From NCBI RefSeq assembly GCF_023168325.1, contig NZ_AP025688.1, forward strand, positions 682,001 to 746,000: 64,000 nt of DNA, read 5' to 3'. This DNA comes from Tsukamurella sp. PLM1 (lineage in GTDB: Bacteria; Actinomycetota; Actinomycetes; Mycobacteriales; Mycobacteriaceae). Both the position numbers and the translations under genes were made by a program. This document shows, one piece after another, positions 1-7,975 of this stretch (position 1 is its first letter; each line of letters opens with the position of its first letter). Under the pieces are notes generated by a model. The model searched no databases. It was not told where the DNA came from and saw nothing but the letters and a program-made list of their open reading frames with translations.

Positions 1-120
1 AAAGCCCGCGGGTACGGGGGCCGCCACGTCGCGGCGGGCGTCCAGGAGGGCGGTGATCTCCGCGTCGCTCCGGCTGCGCAACCAGTCGGCGAGGGCCGCC
101 GACGCCGGAATACTGTTCAC
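1..120 (-). CDS. N-terminus of a helicase-associated-domain protein (Rv0862c-like), partial
   Basis: The minus strand reads open from GTG at 120 to the window edge (40 codons). It encodes a start resembling ADWLRSRSDAEITALLDAR, as in the Rv0862c family of XPB-neighbour, helicase-C-associated proteins. A TAGGCT hexamer lies seven bases before the GTG, which suits a leaderless start. The assignment rests on 40 residues plus synteny: in M. tuberculosis the same family sits divergently beside the moaC2 cluster. The catalytic regions are outside the window, so the function cannot be judged. Confidence 0.6.
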   Translation of the reverse strand, partial: MNSIPASAALADWLRSRSDAEITALLDARRDVAAPVPAGF

Positions 121-160
121 CTTGTGCAGCCTAGATGTCGCGGCATGTCAGAATAGCGGC

Positions 161-355
161 GTGTCTGAGACCTCGAATGCGAACAAGCCCGGCTACGTCG
201 ACAACGGCTGGCCGCAGGTGGACGACGGCCACGCCGCGCACGCCGTGAACGAGCTGGCGGCCCCGGTGGTCGGCGCGATGTCGCCGTTCGGCGAGATCGA
301 CTTCCCCCAGGAGCACGTCCCGTACGTCCACCCGAACACGCGGATCAATCGCTGA
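161..355 (+). CDS. Small conserved protein upstream of moaC (Rv0863-like)
   Basis: A 64-residue protein from GTG at 161. It is rich in Pro, His and Asp, has no signal peptide or membrane segment, and ends in [13 protein letters not shown]. Its stop lies one base before the moaC start, so it is the first gene of the moaC-mog-moaE run. Position and size match Rv0863, a conserved protein of unknown function. A longer reading from GTG at 53 is possible, but it would overlap the divergent gene's start and its N-terminus does not look coding. Confidence 0.7.
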   Translation: MSETSNANKPGYVDNGWPQVDDGHAAHAVNELAAPVVGAMSPFGEIDFPQEHVPYVHPNTRINR

Positions 356-356
356 C

Positions 357-827
357 GTGGGCCTGACGCACGTCGACGACGCGGGCGCGGCCCGCATGGT
401 CGACGTGTCCGACAAGGCCGTCACCGCCCGCACGGCGGTAGCGGCCGGGACCTTTCGCACCACCGAGGCGGTGATCGCCGCGATCGCCGACGGTGCGGTC
501 CCCAAGGGCGATGTGCTCGCCACCGCCCGCATCGCCGGGATCATGGCGGTCAAGCGCACGTCCGATCTGATCCCGCTCTGCCACCCACTGCCGATCTCCG
601 GCGTACAGGTGGACCTCGAACCGTCCGGCGCGGAGATCGCGATCACCGCCACCGTGCGCTGCACGGGCCGCACCGGCGTCGAGATGGAAGCACTCACGGC
701 CGTCTCCGTGGCCGGGCTCACTCTTCACGACATGGTCAAGGCGCTCGATCCCGCGGCGGTCATGACGGACGTGCGAGTGCTCGCCAAGGAGGGCGGCAAG
801 ACCGGGAGGTGGTCCCGCGATGACTGA
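357..827 (+). CDS. moaC: Cyclic pyranopterin monophosphate synthase MoaC
   Basis: 156 residues, the normal MoaC length. With MoaA it converts GTP to cyclic pyranopterin monophosphate, the first step of molybdenum cofactor synthesis; MoaC acts on the 3',8-cyclo-GTP made by MoaA. Visible signatures are MVDVSDK near the N-terminus, [15 protein letters not shown] in the middle, [13 protein letters not shown], and the late HDMVKALD segment holding the catalytic Lys/Asp region. The GTG start is one base after the preceding stop and the 3' end overlaps mog by 8 bp, so translation is probably coupled through the operon. Confidence 0.95.
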   Translation: MGLTHVDDAGAARMVDVSDKAVTARTAVAAGTFRTTEAVIAAIADGAVPKGDVLATARIAGIMAVKRTSDLIPLCHPLPISGVQVDLEPSGAEIAITATVRCTGRTGVEMEALTAVSVAGLTLHDMVKALDPAAVMTDVRVLAKEGGKTGRWSRDD

Positions 828-1320
828 ACCCGTCCGACCCTCACGCGACCGCGCCGCGACGGTCGTCGTGGCCTCGACCCGCGCGTCGCTCGGCGAACGC
901 GAGGACGTGACCGGCCCGCGGATCACGGCGTGGCTGCAGGAGCGGGGCTTCGACGTGTACGGCCCGGTCGTGGTGCCCGACGGTGAGGAGGTCGGCGCCG
1001 CCATCCGGTCCGCCGTCCGCCGGGGCGACGCCGTGGTGCTCACCACGGGTGGTACCGGGCTGACGCCTACCGACCGCACGCCTGAGGAGACCCGGGGTGC
1101 CCTGACCTTCGAGATCCCCGGCCTCGCCAACGCGATTCGCGCGGCCGGCCTGCCCGACGTGCCGACGACGGTGCTCAGCCGTGGCCTGGCCGGCGTCGCG
1201 GGATCGTCCCTGGTGGTCAACCTGCCCGGGTCCACGGGCGGGGTCCACGACGGCCTCGCCGTGCTCGACGGCGTGCTGCTGCACGCCCTGGACCAGATCC
1301 GCGGCGGCGACCATGGCTGA
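820..1320 (+). CDS. mog: Molybdopterin adenylyltransferase family protein (MogA/MoaB)
   Basis: 166 residues with the MoCF_biosynth fold. The signature [16 protein letters not shown] is at about residues 75-90 and NLPGSTGG is near residue 145. The family adenylylates molybdopterin before molybdate insertion. The gene begins inside the last codons of moaC (ATG at 820) and overlaps moaE by 8 bp. M. tuberculosis places mog (Rv0865) at the same point of the same operon. MoaB and MogA are hard to separate by eye, so the exact subfamily is open. Confidence 0.9.
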   Translation: MTEPVRPSRDRAATVVVASTRASLGEREDVTGPRITAWLQERGFDVYGPVVVPDGEEVGAAIRSAVRRGDAVVLTTGGTGLTPTDRTPEETRGALTFEIPGLANAIRAAGLPDVPTTVLSRGLAGVAGSSLVVNLPGSTGGVHDGLAVLDGVLLHALDQIRGGDHG

Positions 1321-1738
1321 CGTGGTCCTCGCGCAGGTGACGGAGAACCCCATCGACCTGGCGACCCACGAGGCGGCCGTCGCCCGCGCCGAGGCCGGCG
1401 CGGTCGTGGGCTTCGTCGGCGCCGTGCGGGATCACGACGGCGGTCGTGGGGTCACGCGGCTCGAGTACTCGGCCCATCCGACCGCGCCCCGCGTGCTTGC
1501 GGACGTGGTGCGGCTGCAGGCCCTCGAGGCCGACGGGGTGCGTGCGATCGCCGTCTCGCATCGCGTGGGACCACTCGGGATCGGCGACGCGGCGCTGGTC
1601 GTGGCGGTCGCTGCCGATCACCGCGCGGCGGCCTTCGCGACCTGCGCGCGGATCGTGGACGCCGTGAAGGAAGCGCTCCCGGTGTGGAAGCATCAGCTGT
1701 TCCGGGACGGAACAGACGAATGGGTCGGCAGCGCGTAG
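1313..1738 (+). CDS. moaE: Molybdopterin synthase catalytic subunit MoaE
   Basis: 141 residues. MoaE pairs with MoaD to add the two dithiolene sulfurs to cPMP. Visible motifs are [10 protein letters not shown], an [17 protein letters not shown] segment near residue 80, and [12 protein letters not shown] at the end, which holds the conserved Trp-Lys pair. I chose ATG at 1313, giving the usual length and an 8-bp overlap with mog; longer readings add out-of-family sequence. Its MoaD partner is encoded on the other strand about 1 kb away, so the two halves of the synthase are not co-transcribed. Confidence 0.93.
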   Translation: MADVVLAQVTENPIDLATHEAAVARAEAGAVVGFVGAVRDHDGGRGVTRLEYSAHPTAPRVLADVVRLQALEADGVRAIAVSHRVGPLGIGDAALVVAVAADHRAAAFATCARIVDAVKEALPVWKHQLFRDGTDEWVGSA

Positions 1739-1777
1739 CTGCCGACCCATTCGGTCGAGATCGAGGTGCGGTGTGGC

Positions 1778-2451
1778 TCAGTAGCCCTTGGCCGCGGCCT
1801 GCTGCAGCATCGCGAGCACGGCCGGATCGACCTTCTGGCCGCCGTTCTGCGCCTGCGAGATGATCTGCTGGACGTAGGCCGAGTTGACCGACTGCCCGGG
1901 CTTCGCCACCGGCTTGGCCACGGCTTCGCAGCAGGCTTGGCGGCGGGCTTCGCGACCGGCTTGGCCACGGGCTTCGCAGCAGGCTTGGCCACGGGCTTCG
2001 CGACAGGCTTGGCGGCGGGCTTCGCGACCGGCTTGGTCACGGGCTTGGTGGTGCTCGCCTCGGTGGGCGAGACGGTGCGCGGCGTGGGCGCACCGAGGCC
2101 GGTGCCGCACGAGGGCCATGCGCCCTTGCCCTGGCCCGCGAGGACCTTCTCGGCGATCGCGATCTGCTGCGCACGGCTGGCCTGGTTGGCGGTGGGGGCG
2201 TACTGCGTGCCGCCGTACGACGCCCACGTGGACGGGCTGAACTGCAGGCCGCCGTGGTAGCCGTTGCCGGTGTTGATGGCCCAGTTGCCGCCCGACTCGC
2301 ACTGCGCGACCTTGTCCCACTGGGAGTCCGGTGCTGCGTTGGCGGCGGGCGCGGAGAGCGCGAGACCCGCGCCACCCAGCATCGCGCCGGTGGCGGCGAC
2401 CTTGGCGGCGGTACGGGCGGTGGTGGACTGCTTGCGGTGACGACCGGTCAT
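1778..2451 (-). CDS. rpfA: Resuscitation-promoting factor (RpfA-like), frameshifted
   Basis: Secreted peptidoglycan-cleaving enzyme of the Rpf family. From ATG at 2451 there is a signal peptide ending near ANAAPDS, then the transglycosylase domain: [20 protein letters not shown] holds the catalytic Glu, followed by [12 protein letters not shown] and a late WPSCG Cys. A Pro-Ala-Lys (VAKPAAKP) repeat follows, then a short conserved tail ending QQAAAKGY. The reading frame breaks inside the repeat: at 1922-1923 one unit has GG where sister units have GGG, and adding one G restores the frame to the stop at 1778. About 224 residues when repaired. Confidence 0.88.
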
Positions 2452-2471
2452 CGTGTGAAGTCTTTCCTCTC

Positions 2472-2625
2472 TACGCGCGTGCGAAGTTAGCTGTCGGGTT
2501 CGAGCGAGAGGCTGCTCGGCCGGGTGTCGGCTTGACCCCAAGGGCGTGCGCCCTGCGACCGGATGGCCGCGGTGGTTCCTCCGCCTTCGTCCAGGTGTAG
2601 ATCTGTGGTGCATTTCCCGAATCGG
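2472..2625 (-). promoter_or_regulatory. Candidate ydaO/yuaA-type c-di-AMP riboswitch in the rpfA leader
   Basis: On the minus strand upstream of rpfA I see the class's conserved blocks in order: a GGAGGAACC segment, GGGGTCAAGCCGACACCC, and the hallmark 3' block AACCCGACAGCTAACTTCG (plus-strand 2482-2500), about 40 nt before the rpf start codon. c-di-AMP riboswitches of this class are established leaders of rpf-type cell-wall hydrolase genes in Actinobacteria. The 5' boundary is approximate. A covariance-model scan with RF00379 would settle it. Confidence 0.75.
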
Positions 2626-2740
2626 ACACTGGACGAAGCTCTGCGCTGCGAACGATCGGGTGGCTGCTGCTGCGGCCCCCAGCGACGGTAACAGAACCCC
2701 GCCCGTGGCCCAACCGTTACCGGACCGTGATTTACGGATG

Positions 2741-2756
2741 TGTGATCGATGTCACT
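2741..2756 (-). promoter_or_regulatory. CRP/GlxR-type operator upstream of rpfA
   Basis: TGTGATCGATGTCACT is a near-perfect match to the TGTGA-N6-TCACA palindrome of the CRP/FNR family. It lies about 290 nt upstream of the rpf start and outside the riboswitch leader, where an activator of that transcript would bind. M. tuberculosis rpfA is a known target of the cAMP receptor protein Rv3676. The site also sits just 3' of moaD on the same strand, so its downstream target is rpfA. Confidence 0.65.
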
Positions 2757-2762
2757 GGCCGG

Positions 2763-3001
2763 TCAGCCGCCCGCGAACGGCGGCAGCACGTCGAGCATCG
2801 CGCCGGACGCGGGCGCCGAGACGTCGCGGACGGCCACCTCGTCGAGCAGAAAGCTGCAGCGGGTGAGCACCTTCTCCAGGTCGGGGTGTCGCGCAGTCAG
2901 GAGGTCGGTCACCTGGGCGACCGAGGCACCGTCGGGCACCGGGATCGTCTCCTCCGGCACCCCGCGGCCGCGCGGGCGGCGGCGAAGTAACGGATCAGCA
3001 C
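2763..3001 (-). CDS. moaD: Molybdopterin synthase sulfur-carrier subunit MoaD, frameshifted
   Basis: Ubiquitin-like sulfur carrier of about 79 residues. GTG at 3001 begins VLIRYFAAARAAAG, and the protein ends in LDVLPPFAGG; the C-terminal Gly-Gly is thiocarboxylated and is essential. The 239-nt interval is one base short: four Cs at 2960-2963 (plus strand) should be five to join the N-terminal segment to VPEETIPVPDG. The start is three bases after the moaA stop, so the two are one operon. A real loss is unlikely because both ends, including Gly-Gly, are intact. Confidence 0.85.
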
Positions 3002-3004
3002 GGA

Positions 3005-3992
3005 TCAGCCCCCGATCGCGCTCATGGGGCGCACCGGTTGGAGGAACGTGGGGTCGTCGATGCCGTGGCCGGCCTGCTTGCCGACCATCGCCTCCGCCCA
3101 CGCGTCGGCGATCTGCTCGTCGGTCGCGTCCTCGCGCAGCAGCGGCTTGAGGTCGGTCTCGCCGGTGGCGAACAGGCACGTGCGGATCTGCCCGTCGGCC
3201 GTGAGGCGGACGCGGTCGCAGTCGCCACAGAACGGGCGCGTGACGGACGCGATGATCCCGACCGTCGACGGTCCGCCGTCCACCAGGAAGCGTTCCGCGG
3301 GGGCGCTGCCGCGAGCCTCGCCGTGCGGCGTGAGCGTGAACTGGCGGCTCAGCTCGGCCAGGATGTCGTCCGCGGTGATCATGGTGCCGCGGTCCCAGGT
3401 GTGCCCCGCGTCGAGCGGCATCTGCTCGATGATCCGCAGCTCGTATCCGGCGTCGAGGCACAGCCGGAGCAGGAGCGGCGTCCTGAAGCCGCCCGGGCCC
3501 GAGAACGGCGTTGACCTTCACCGGGTTGAGCCCCGCGGCCGCCGCGGCGGCGATGCCGGCCAGCGCGTCGTCGAGGCGGTCGCGGCGGGTGACCTTCGCG
3601 TACTCGTCGCGATCGACGGTGTCGAGCGAGACGTTCACCCGGTTCAGGCCCGCCGCGGCGAGTTTGCCCGCGTGCCGGGCCAGCGACAGACCGTTGGTGG
3701 TCAGCGAGATCTCCGGCCGGGGCTCGAGCGACGCGGCGTGCGCGACGATGGCGTCGAGGTCGGCACGCAGCAGCGGCTCACCACCGGTGAATCGGATCTC
3801 GGTGATTCCGAGGTCGCGCACGCCGATGGTGAGCAACCGGTTGATCTCGGGCCCGGTGAGCACGTGGTCCTTCGCGAGCCACGGCAGGCCCTCCGCGGGC
3901 ATGCAATACGTGCAGCGCAGATTGCATCGGTCGGTCAGCGAGACACGGAGGTCCTTCGCCACCCGGCCGTACCGATCCACCAGGGGTTTCAC
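3005..3992 (-). CDS. moaA: GTP 3',8-cyclase MoaA (radical SAM), frameshifted
   Basis: Radical SAM enzyme of about 329 residues that starts molybdenum cofactor synthesis from GTP. The N-terminal cluster motif is DRCNLRCTYCMP, the SAM region has RFTGGEPLLR, the C-terminal cluster is FCGDCDRVRLTADGQIRTC, and the chain ends in the conserved Gly-Gly. The frame changes between NAVL and LRLCLDAGYELR, at about 3490-3510, in a run of G and C; this needs one extra or two missing bases. GTG at 3992 overlaps the preceding gene by 4 bp (GTGA), which supports translational coupling. Confidence 0.9.
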
Positions 3993-4198
3993 GACCGCTC
4001 CTCCCGGCCGCCCGCGACGATGCCGACGATTCCCACCAGGAACCCGACGGGCGCGAGCGGGGTCAGCGCATAGACCCACGTGGGCGCGGTGGAGCCGCCG
4101 GTGAGGAGCGGCGTGAGGAACAGGGCGGCGATCGCGATCAGCCCGATCGCGAAGAGCGCGATCGAGACGGAGACGGCGACGGAAACCAGCTTGCCCAC
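3989..4198 (-). CDS. Small two-helix membrane protein (Rv0870c-like)
   Basis: 69 residues from GTG at 4198 with two hydrophobic segments (about 5-32 and 42-63) and a charged tail, GGREERS. No enzymatic motif is visible. It leads the membrane protein-moaA-moaD run, overlaps moaA by 4 bp, and is divergent from the cold-shock gene. TAGTCT lies six bases before its start and overlaps TAGACT reading the other way. Position and size match Rv0870c, function unknown. Confidence 0.7.
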   Translation of the reverse strand: MGKLVSVAVSVSIALFAIGLIAIAALFLTPLLTGGSTAPTWVYALTPLAPVGFLVGIVGIVAGGREERS

Positions 4199-4277
4199 TC
4201 CTCTAGACTAATCCCAGTGCGTCTCGCCGGGAGCGGGGCGCGTTTTGTTGTTCTTCAGAGTGAAGAAGGTGACGACG

Positions 4278-4703
4278 GTGCCTACCGGCAGGGTCAAGTG
4301 GTACGACACGGACAAGGGCTTCGGCTTCCTCTCCCAGGAGGGCGGGGAGGACGTGTACGTCCGCTCGTCCGCGTTGCCCGACGGTGCCGACGGGCTGAAG
4401 CAGGGCCAGCGGGTCGAGTTCAGCATGGCCGCCGGCCGCCGCGGACCGCAGGCCCTGACGGTGACCGTGCTCGAGCCCGCCCCCAGCATCTCGCGGGGTA
4501 CCGCGGGCGCGCAGCGGGGCGGGCGTCGGCCGGCCGCGAACCGCCGGCCCGCCGAGGAACTGAATGTGCTCATCGAGGACATGATCCAGCTGCTCGACGC
4601 CGGCGTGCAGCCCGAATTGCGTAAGGGCCGCTACCCGGACCGCAAGGCGTCCGAGCAGATCGCCAAGGTGCTTCGCGAGATCGCCCGCGAGCTGGACTCG
4701 TAG
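4278..4703 (+). CDS. Cold-shock domain protein with C-terminal extension (CspB-like)
   Basis: 141 residues. Residues 1-68 form the OB-fold cold-shock domain: [16 protein letters not shown] carries RNP1 and DVYVRSSAL is RNP2. A basic linker ([14 protein letters not shown]) and a helical tail of about 55 residues follow, as in the mycobacterial long Csp (Rv0871, 135 aa). It probably binds single-stranded RNA or DNA. I chose GTG at 4278 because the domain begins there. If transcription starts after TAGACT near 4205, the 5' leader is about 65 nt, which would be normal for a cold-shock gene. Confidence 0.88.
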   Translation: MPTGRVKWYDTDKGFGFLSQEGGEDVYVRSSALPDGADGLKQGQRVEFSMAAGRRGPQALTVTVLEPAPSISRGTAGAQRGGRRPAANRRPAEELNVLIEDMIQLLDAGVQPELRKGRYPDRKASEQIAKVLREIARELDS

Positions 4704-4744
4704 AAGTCCGCCCCGCCCGGTGAGCGGGTGTGGGAAGCCAGCCG

Positions 4745-4862
4745 CACCCGAAATGCGCGAGCGCACCCTGCGTGCCGGGTGTAACTGAGCGAAACGGGTG
4801 TGGGACCTGCATCCGCACCCGAAGTGCGCGGAGCCGAGCGCATCCGCACCCGAAGTGCGCGG
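4745..4862. repeat. Intergenic 31-bp repeat element, locus 1 (palindromic cap plus two units)
   Basis: This sits between the convergent csp and DUF2771 genes. Positions 4745-4799 form an imperfect palindrome whose two ends are CACCCG and CGGGTG. Two identical 23-bp copies follow at 4809-4831 and 4840-4862, exactly 31 bp apart, each containing GCACCCGAAGTGCGC. On the opposite strand the unit reads GCACTTCGGGTGCGGATGC, matching the units near 30.3 kb and 63.5 kb. Confidence 0.75.
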
Positions 4863-4865
4863 TGG

Positions 4866-5408
4866 CTACGGCTTCTGGACCAGGGCGAAGTCCTTGGCGA
4901 CGCTGGGGGCCAGGGTGTCGATGCCCCAGAGCGCTTGCGCGATGAGGTTGCCGTACTGGTCCTGGACCGTGGACGGCACGTTGATCTCGACCGCGGCGAG
5001 CAGCAGGTCGTCGGTGGACTTGAGCACGAGCGTCGCTTCCTCGGGTTCGAGGTGAGTGATCGTCTCGAGTTTCGCCTCGCCCAGCTTGGTGTCGTACCGC
5101 TGGATGGTGAGGAACCACGGCCGCGCGGTGATGTAGTCGGGCAGCGAGATCACGAGCGCCTGCCCGGGCTCGACGCCCAGCTTCGGGGGCTTGATCGGGG
5201 AATCGCACCGCAGCGCGGCCACGTCGTCGCAGAACTGCAGGGGCGGGACGGTCAGCATCGTGGCGCCGACGGTGGCCTGCAGCGCGGGCCGGGCCTCGGG
5301 CTGCTTGCGATGGTCGAGCGCGGCCAGCACGGTGTACGTCATCAGCACGGCGACGGCGACGAGGAACACCGCCCCGGCGACGAGCAGTTTCCGGCTGGGC
5401 TTGATCAT
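4866..5408 (-). CDS. DUF2771-type membrane-anchored protein (Rv0875c-like)
   Basis: 180 residues from ATG at 5408. One N-terminal transmembrane segment or uncleaved signal (residues 9-31) leads to an extracytoplasmic domain with a Cys pair (FCDDVAALRC). It ends DIDTLAPSVAKDFALVQKP-like, a soluble beta-rich domain. The ATG overlaps the stop of the upstream MFS gene by 4 bp, so the two are co-translated. In M. tuberculosis the same pair (Rv0876c-Rv0875c) is conserved; the function is unknown. A partner of the transporter is an inference from context only. Confidence 0.75.
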   Translation of the reverse strand: MIKPSRKLLVAGAVFLVAVAVLMTYTVLAALDHRKQPEARPALQATVGATMLTVPPLQFCDDVAALRCDSPIKPPKLGVEPGQALVISLPDYITARPWFLTIQRYDTKLGEAKLETITHLEPEEATLVLKSTDDLLLAAVEINVPSTVQDQYGNLIAQALWGIDTLAPSVAKDFALVQKP

Positions 5409-7176
5409 CGAGGTACCCCGTTCATCGTGGGTGGGACGTGTTCCGGCCGCTTGCCGCCGAAGTTCGGGATCAGCGAGCCGCCACGGTAGGTGAGCACGGT
5501 CTGCAGGGTGCCGACCGCCATGATCGCGGCCACGCTCGCGAAGCCGATCCACAGCGTGGGCGGCAGCAGGACGCCGAGCGCGGCCCCGCCGACCCAGCCG
5601 AGCTGCAGCGCCGTCTCCGAGCGGCCGAAGGCCGACGCCCGCGACTCGTCGGGCAGGTCGTCCTGGATCGCCGCGTCGAGCGACACCTTGCCGATGGCCG
5701 AGGCGCCCGACGCGATGAACGTGGCGACGCCGGCCACGAGGAGATCGCCGAAGAGCGCGGCCGCGATCGCGGCGACCCAGGTGACCGAGGTGGCCTGGAC
5801 CACGAGCCGGGCCGGCTTGGGCAGCTGCAGCCGCGCGCCGATGCCGTTGCCGAGGAAGTTGCCCACGCCCGCCGCGGCGCCGATCGCGCCGATCATGAGC
5901 AGCGACTGCGTGGCCGCGCCGCCCGCGGCCTGCTGTGCCTTGCTGTAGAACGCGATGTACAGGGTGAGGAACCCCGTCAGGATGCGGATCGTCGTGTTGC
6001 CCCAGAGCCCGGTGACCACACTGCGGCCCAGCGGCACGCGCAGGTTCTTGAACGCCGCGCCCAGCGCCGACGCGCCGCCCGCGCCCTGAGCTCCGCCCGG
6101 CGCCGCCGCCTCGCGGGCCATCGCTCCGGTGTACGACAGTGTGGTGGGCACCTCGCCCGCGGTGCTCTCGACCCGCTTGGGGATGCGCATGCACAGCACC
6201 GCGCCGCCGATCGCGAACGCGATGAGCACGTACATCCCGCCGGGGATGTGCAGCATCCGGCTGAGCCCGAACTCGGCGCCCGACGCGATCGCGCCGCCCA
6301 CGCCCGATCCCACGACCAGGCCGAACAGGGTGAGCCGCGAGTTGACCCGCGCCAGGTCGATCGACGGGGCAGCACCCGCGGCACCATCGCCGACTTGAGC
6401 ACCGAGAACGATTTACTCATCACCATCATCCCGAGCGCGCAGGGATAGAGCACCCAGGGATCGAAGTTCACAGTGTTGTTGATCGGGTCGTACTCGCAGT
6501 TGGTGATGAGCAGGATCGCGAGCGCCACGCGGATCCCGAACGACGCCGCGAGCGCCATCCGGCGTCCGTGCTGGATCCGGTCCAGCAGCGGGCCCATGAA
6601 CGGCGCGATGATCGCGAACGGCGCGATGTTCACCAGCAGGTACAGTGCCACCTTCGACTTCGACTCCGCCTGCGCGGCCGCGAAGAACAGCGTGTTCGCC
6701 AGTGCCACCATCAGGGCCGCGTCCACCGCGTTGTTGAGGATCACCGGATAGGTGAGCGCGGTCAGCCCGGACTTGTCGGCACCGTCGGCGGTGGTGGCCT
6801 GCCGCCACTTCGCGAGCCCGGCCTCGGTGATCTCGCGGCTGCGCATCGCCGCGACGCGCGTGACGGTGATCTTGCGGGGCATCCGCCGCCGCTCCTCCTC
6901 GGCCGCGCGACGCTGGGCGGGCGTAGGGGTGTCCTCGAGCGGGGGCAGATGGTGGTTGCTGGTCTCGAACCGCGGCCGCGGCCGTCCCGGGTTCGACGGT
7001 GCGCCGTTCCCACCCCGGCCGTTGCTCGCCGGCCCGTTGCTCGCGGGCCCGTTGCCGGTGGTCGGACCGGGGCGCCGCGGCGGCACGGTATGGGCGCGCG
7101 GAACCGACCCCGGACGGCGCCGGGGCTCGTCGGGGGGATACTGCTGCTGCCCCGGATGACCGCTCACGCGCACCAT
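5405..7176 (-). CDS. Major facilitator superfamily protein (Rv0876c-like), frameshifted
   Basis: About 590 residues when repaired. A long hydrophilic, Pro/Arg/Asn-rich cytoplasmic N-terminus (about 110 residues) precedes roughly 12 membrane helices, including GPLLDRIQHGRRMALA, the typical loop 2-3 region of MFS proteins. The break is at 6366-6369 (four G on plus): one more base joins MVPRVLP to PSIDLARVNSRLTLFG, the segment every relative contains. The start is ATG at 7176; GTG at 7166 is an alternative. The substrate is unknown. It is divergent from DUF3027 and coupled to DUF2771 downstream. Confidence 0.8.
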
Positions 7177-7246
7177 TGTTCCGCATCCGGCCGACAGGTG
7201 TCGGAGGGCGTGCGCCGCGCGCGAGAGCGTACGGCACACTTATGGG

Positions 7247-7975
7247 GTGAGTTCCGCATTGCAGTCGGGTGCCGCGGTCGACCTCGCGCGCGCCGCGCTG
7301 GAAGCCGAGGAGGGCGCCCCCGTGGGGGCGCACGTGGCGTCCGTCGTCGAGGACGAGTTCGCCGTCGCCCACTACTTCGAGGCCGATCTGCCCGCCTACC
7401 GCGGCTGGCAGTGGTGCGCGGTGATCGCCGCGACGCCCGGCGGCGAGCTGACGGTGTCGGAGACGGCGCTGCTGCCCGGCCCCGGGTCGCTGACCGCGCC
7501 CGAGTGGGTGCCGTGGGACCAGCGGATCCGTGCGGGCGACCTGGCCCCCGGCGATACGTTGCCGCCCCGCGAGAACGACGTGCGCATCGAGCCGGGCCAC
7601 GCCCTGTCGGGGGATTCCGAGGTCGACGACGTCGCGGGCGAGATCGGCGTGAACCTCGAGCGCGTGATGTCGCGGATCGGCCGGATCGAGGCGGCGGAGC
7701 GGTGGCTCGAGGGCCCGTTCGGCCCGGAGTCGGAGATGGCTCGCTCCACCCGCTATCACTGCGGCGACTGCGCCTTCTACCTGCCGCTCGCGGGCGCGCT
7801 GCGCGCGGCGTTCGGCGTCTGCGGCAACGAGTACTCGGCCGACGGCCACGTCGTGCACGCGCACTACGGGTGCGGCGCGCACTCGTCGGTGACGGCACCG
7901 TCGGGCCAGGGGAGCCCCGCCTACGACCCCTACGACGACGGCGCCGTGGAGAAGGTCCCTGTCGAGCAGGGCTGA
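7247..7975 (+). CDS. DUF3027 family protein (Rv0877-like)
   Basis: 242 residues, no signal peptide. The N-terminal half has GWQWCAVIAA and SETALLPGPGSLTAPEWVPW. The C-terminal half carries a CxxC-type cluster, YHCGDCAFYLPL...FGVCGNEYSADG, plus a late HYGCGAHS, so four or more Cys could bind a metal. This is the DUF3027 arrangement, function unknown. The gene faces the MFS gene across 70 bp, and its 3' end overlaps the start of the next gene, which suggests co-transcription with the sacsin-like ATPase. Confidence 0.85.
   Translation: MSSALQSGAAVDLARAALEAEEGAPVGAHVASVVEDEFAVAHYFEADLPAYRGWQWCAVIAATPGGELTVSETALLPGPGSLTAPEWVPWDQRIRAGDLAPGDTLPPRENDVRIEPGHALSGDSEVDDVAGEIGVNLERVMSRIGRIEAAERWLEGPFGPESEMARSTRYHCGDCAFYLPLAGALRAAFGVCGNEYSADGHVVHAHYGCGAHSSVTAPSGQGSPAYDPYDDGAVEKVPVEQG

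Noticed and set aside
53..355. Starting the Rv0863-like protein at GTG 53
   Set aside because: The added 36 residues overlap the divergent helicase-associated gene and its promoter and look non-coding.
2668..2723. MtrA-type binding site from paired CGGTAAC strings upstream of rpfA
   Set aside because: The two strings are inverted and about 25 bp apart, whereas MtrA sites are close direct repeats. The match is too loose.
3480..3515. Programmed frameshift in moaA
   Set aside because: No slippery heptamer or stimulatory structure is evident, and neighbouring genes show the same type of G/C-run break.
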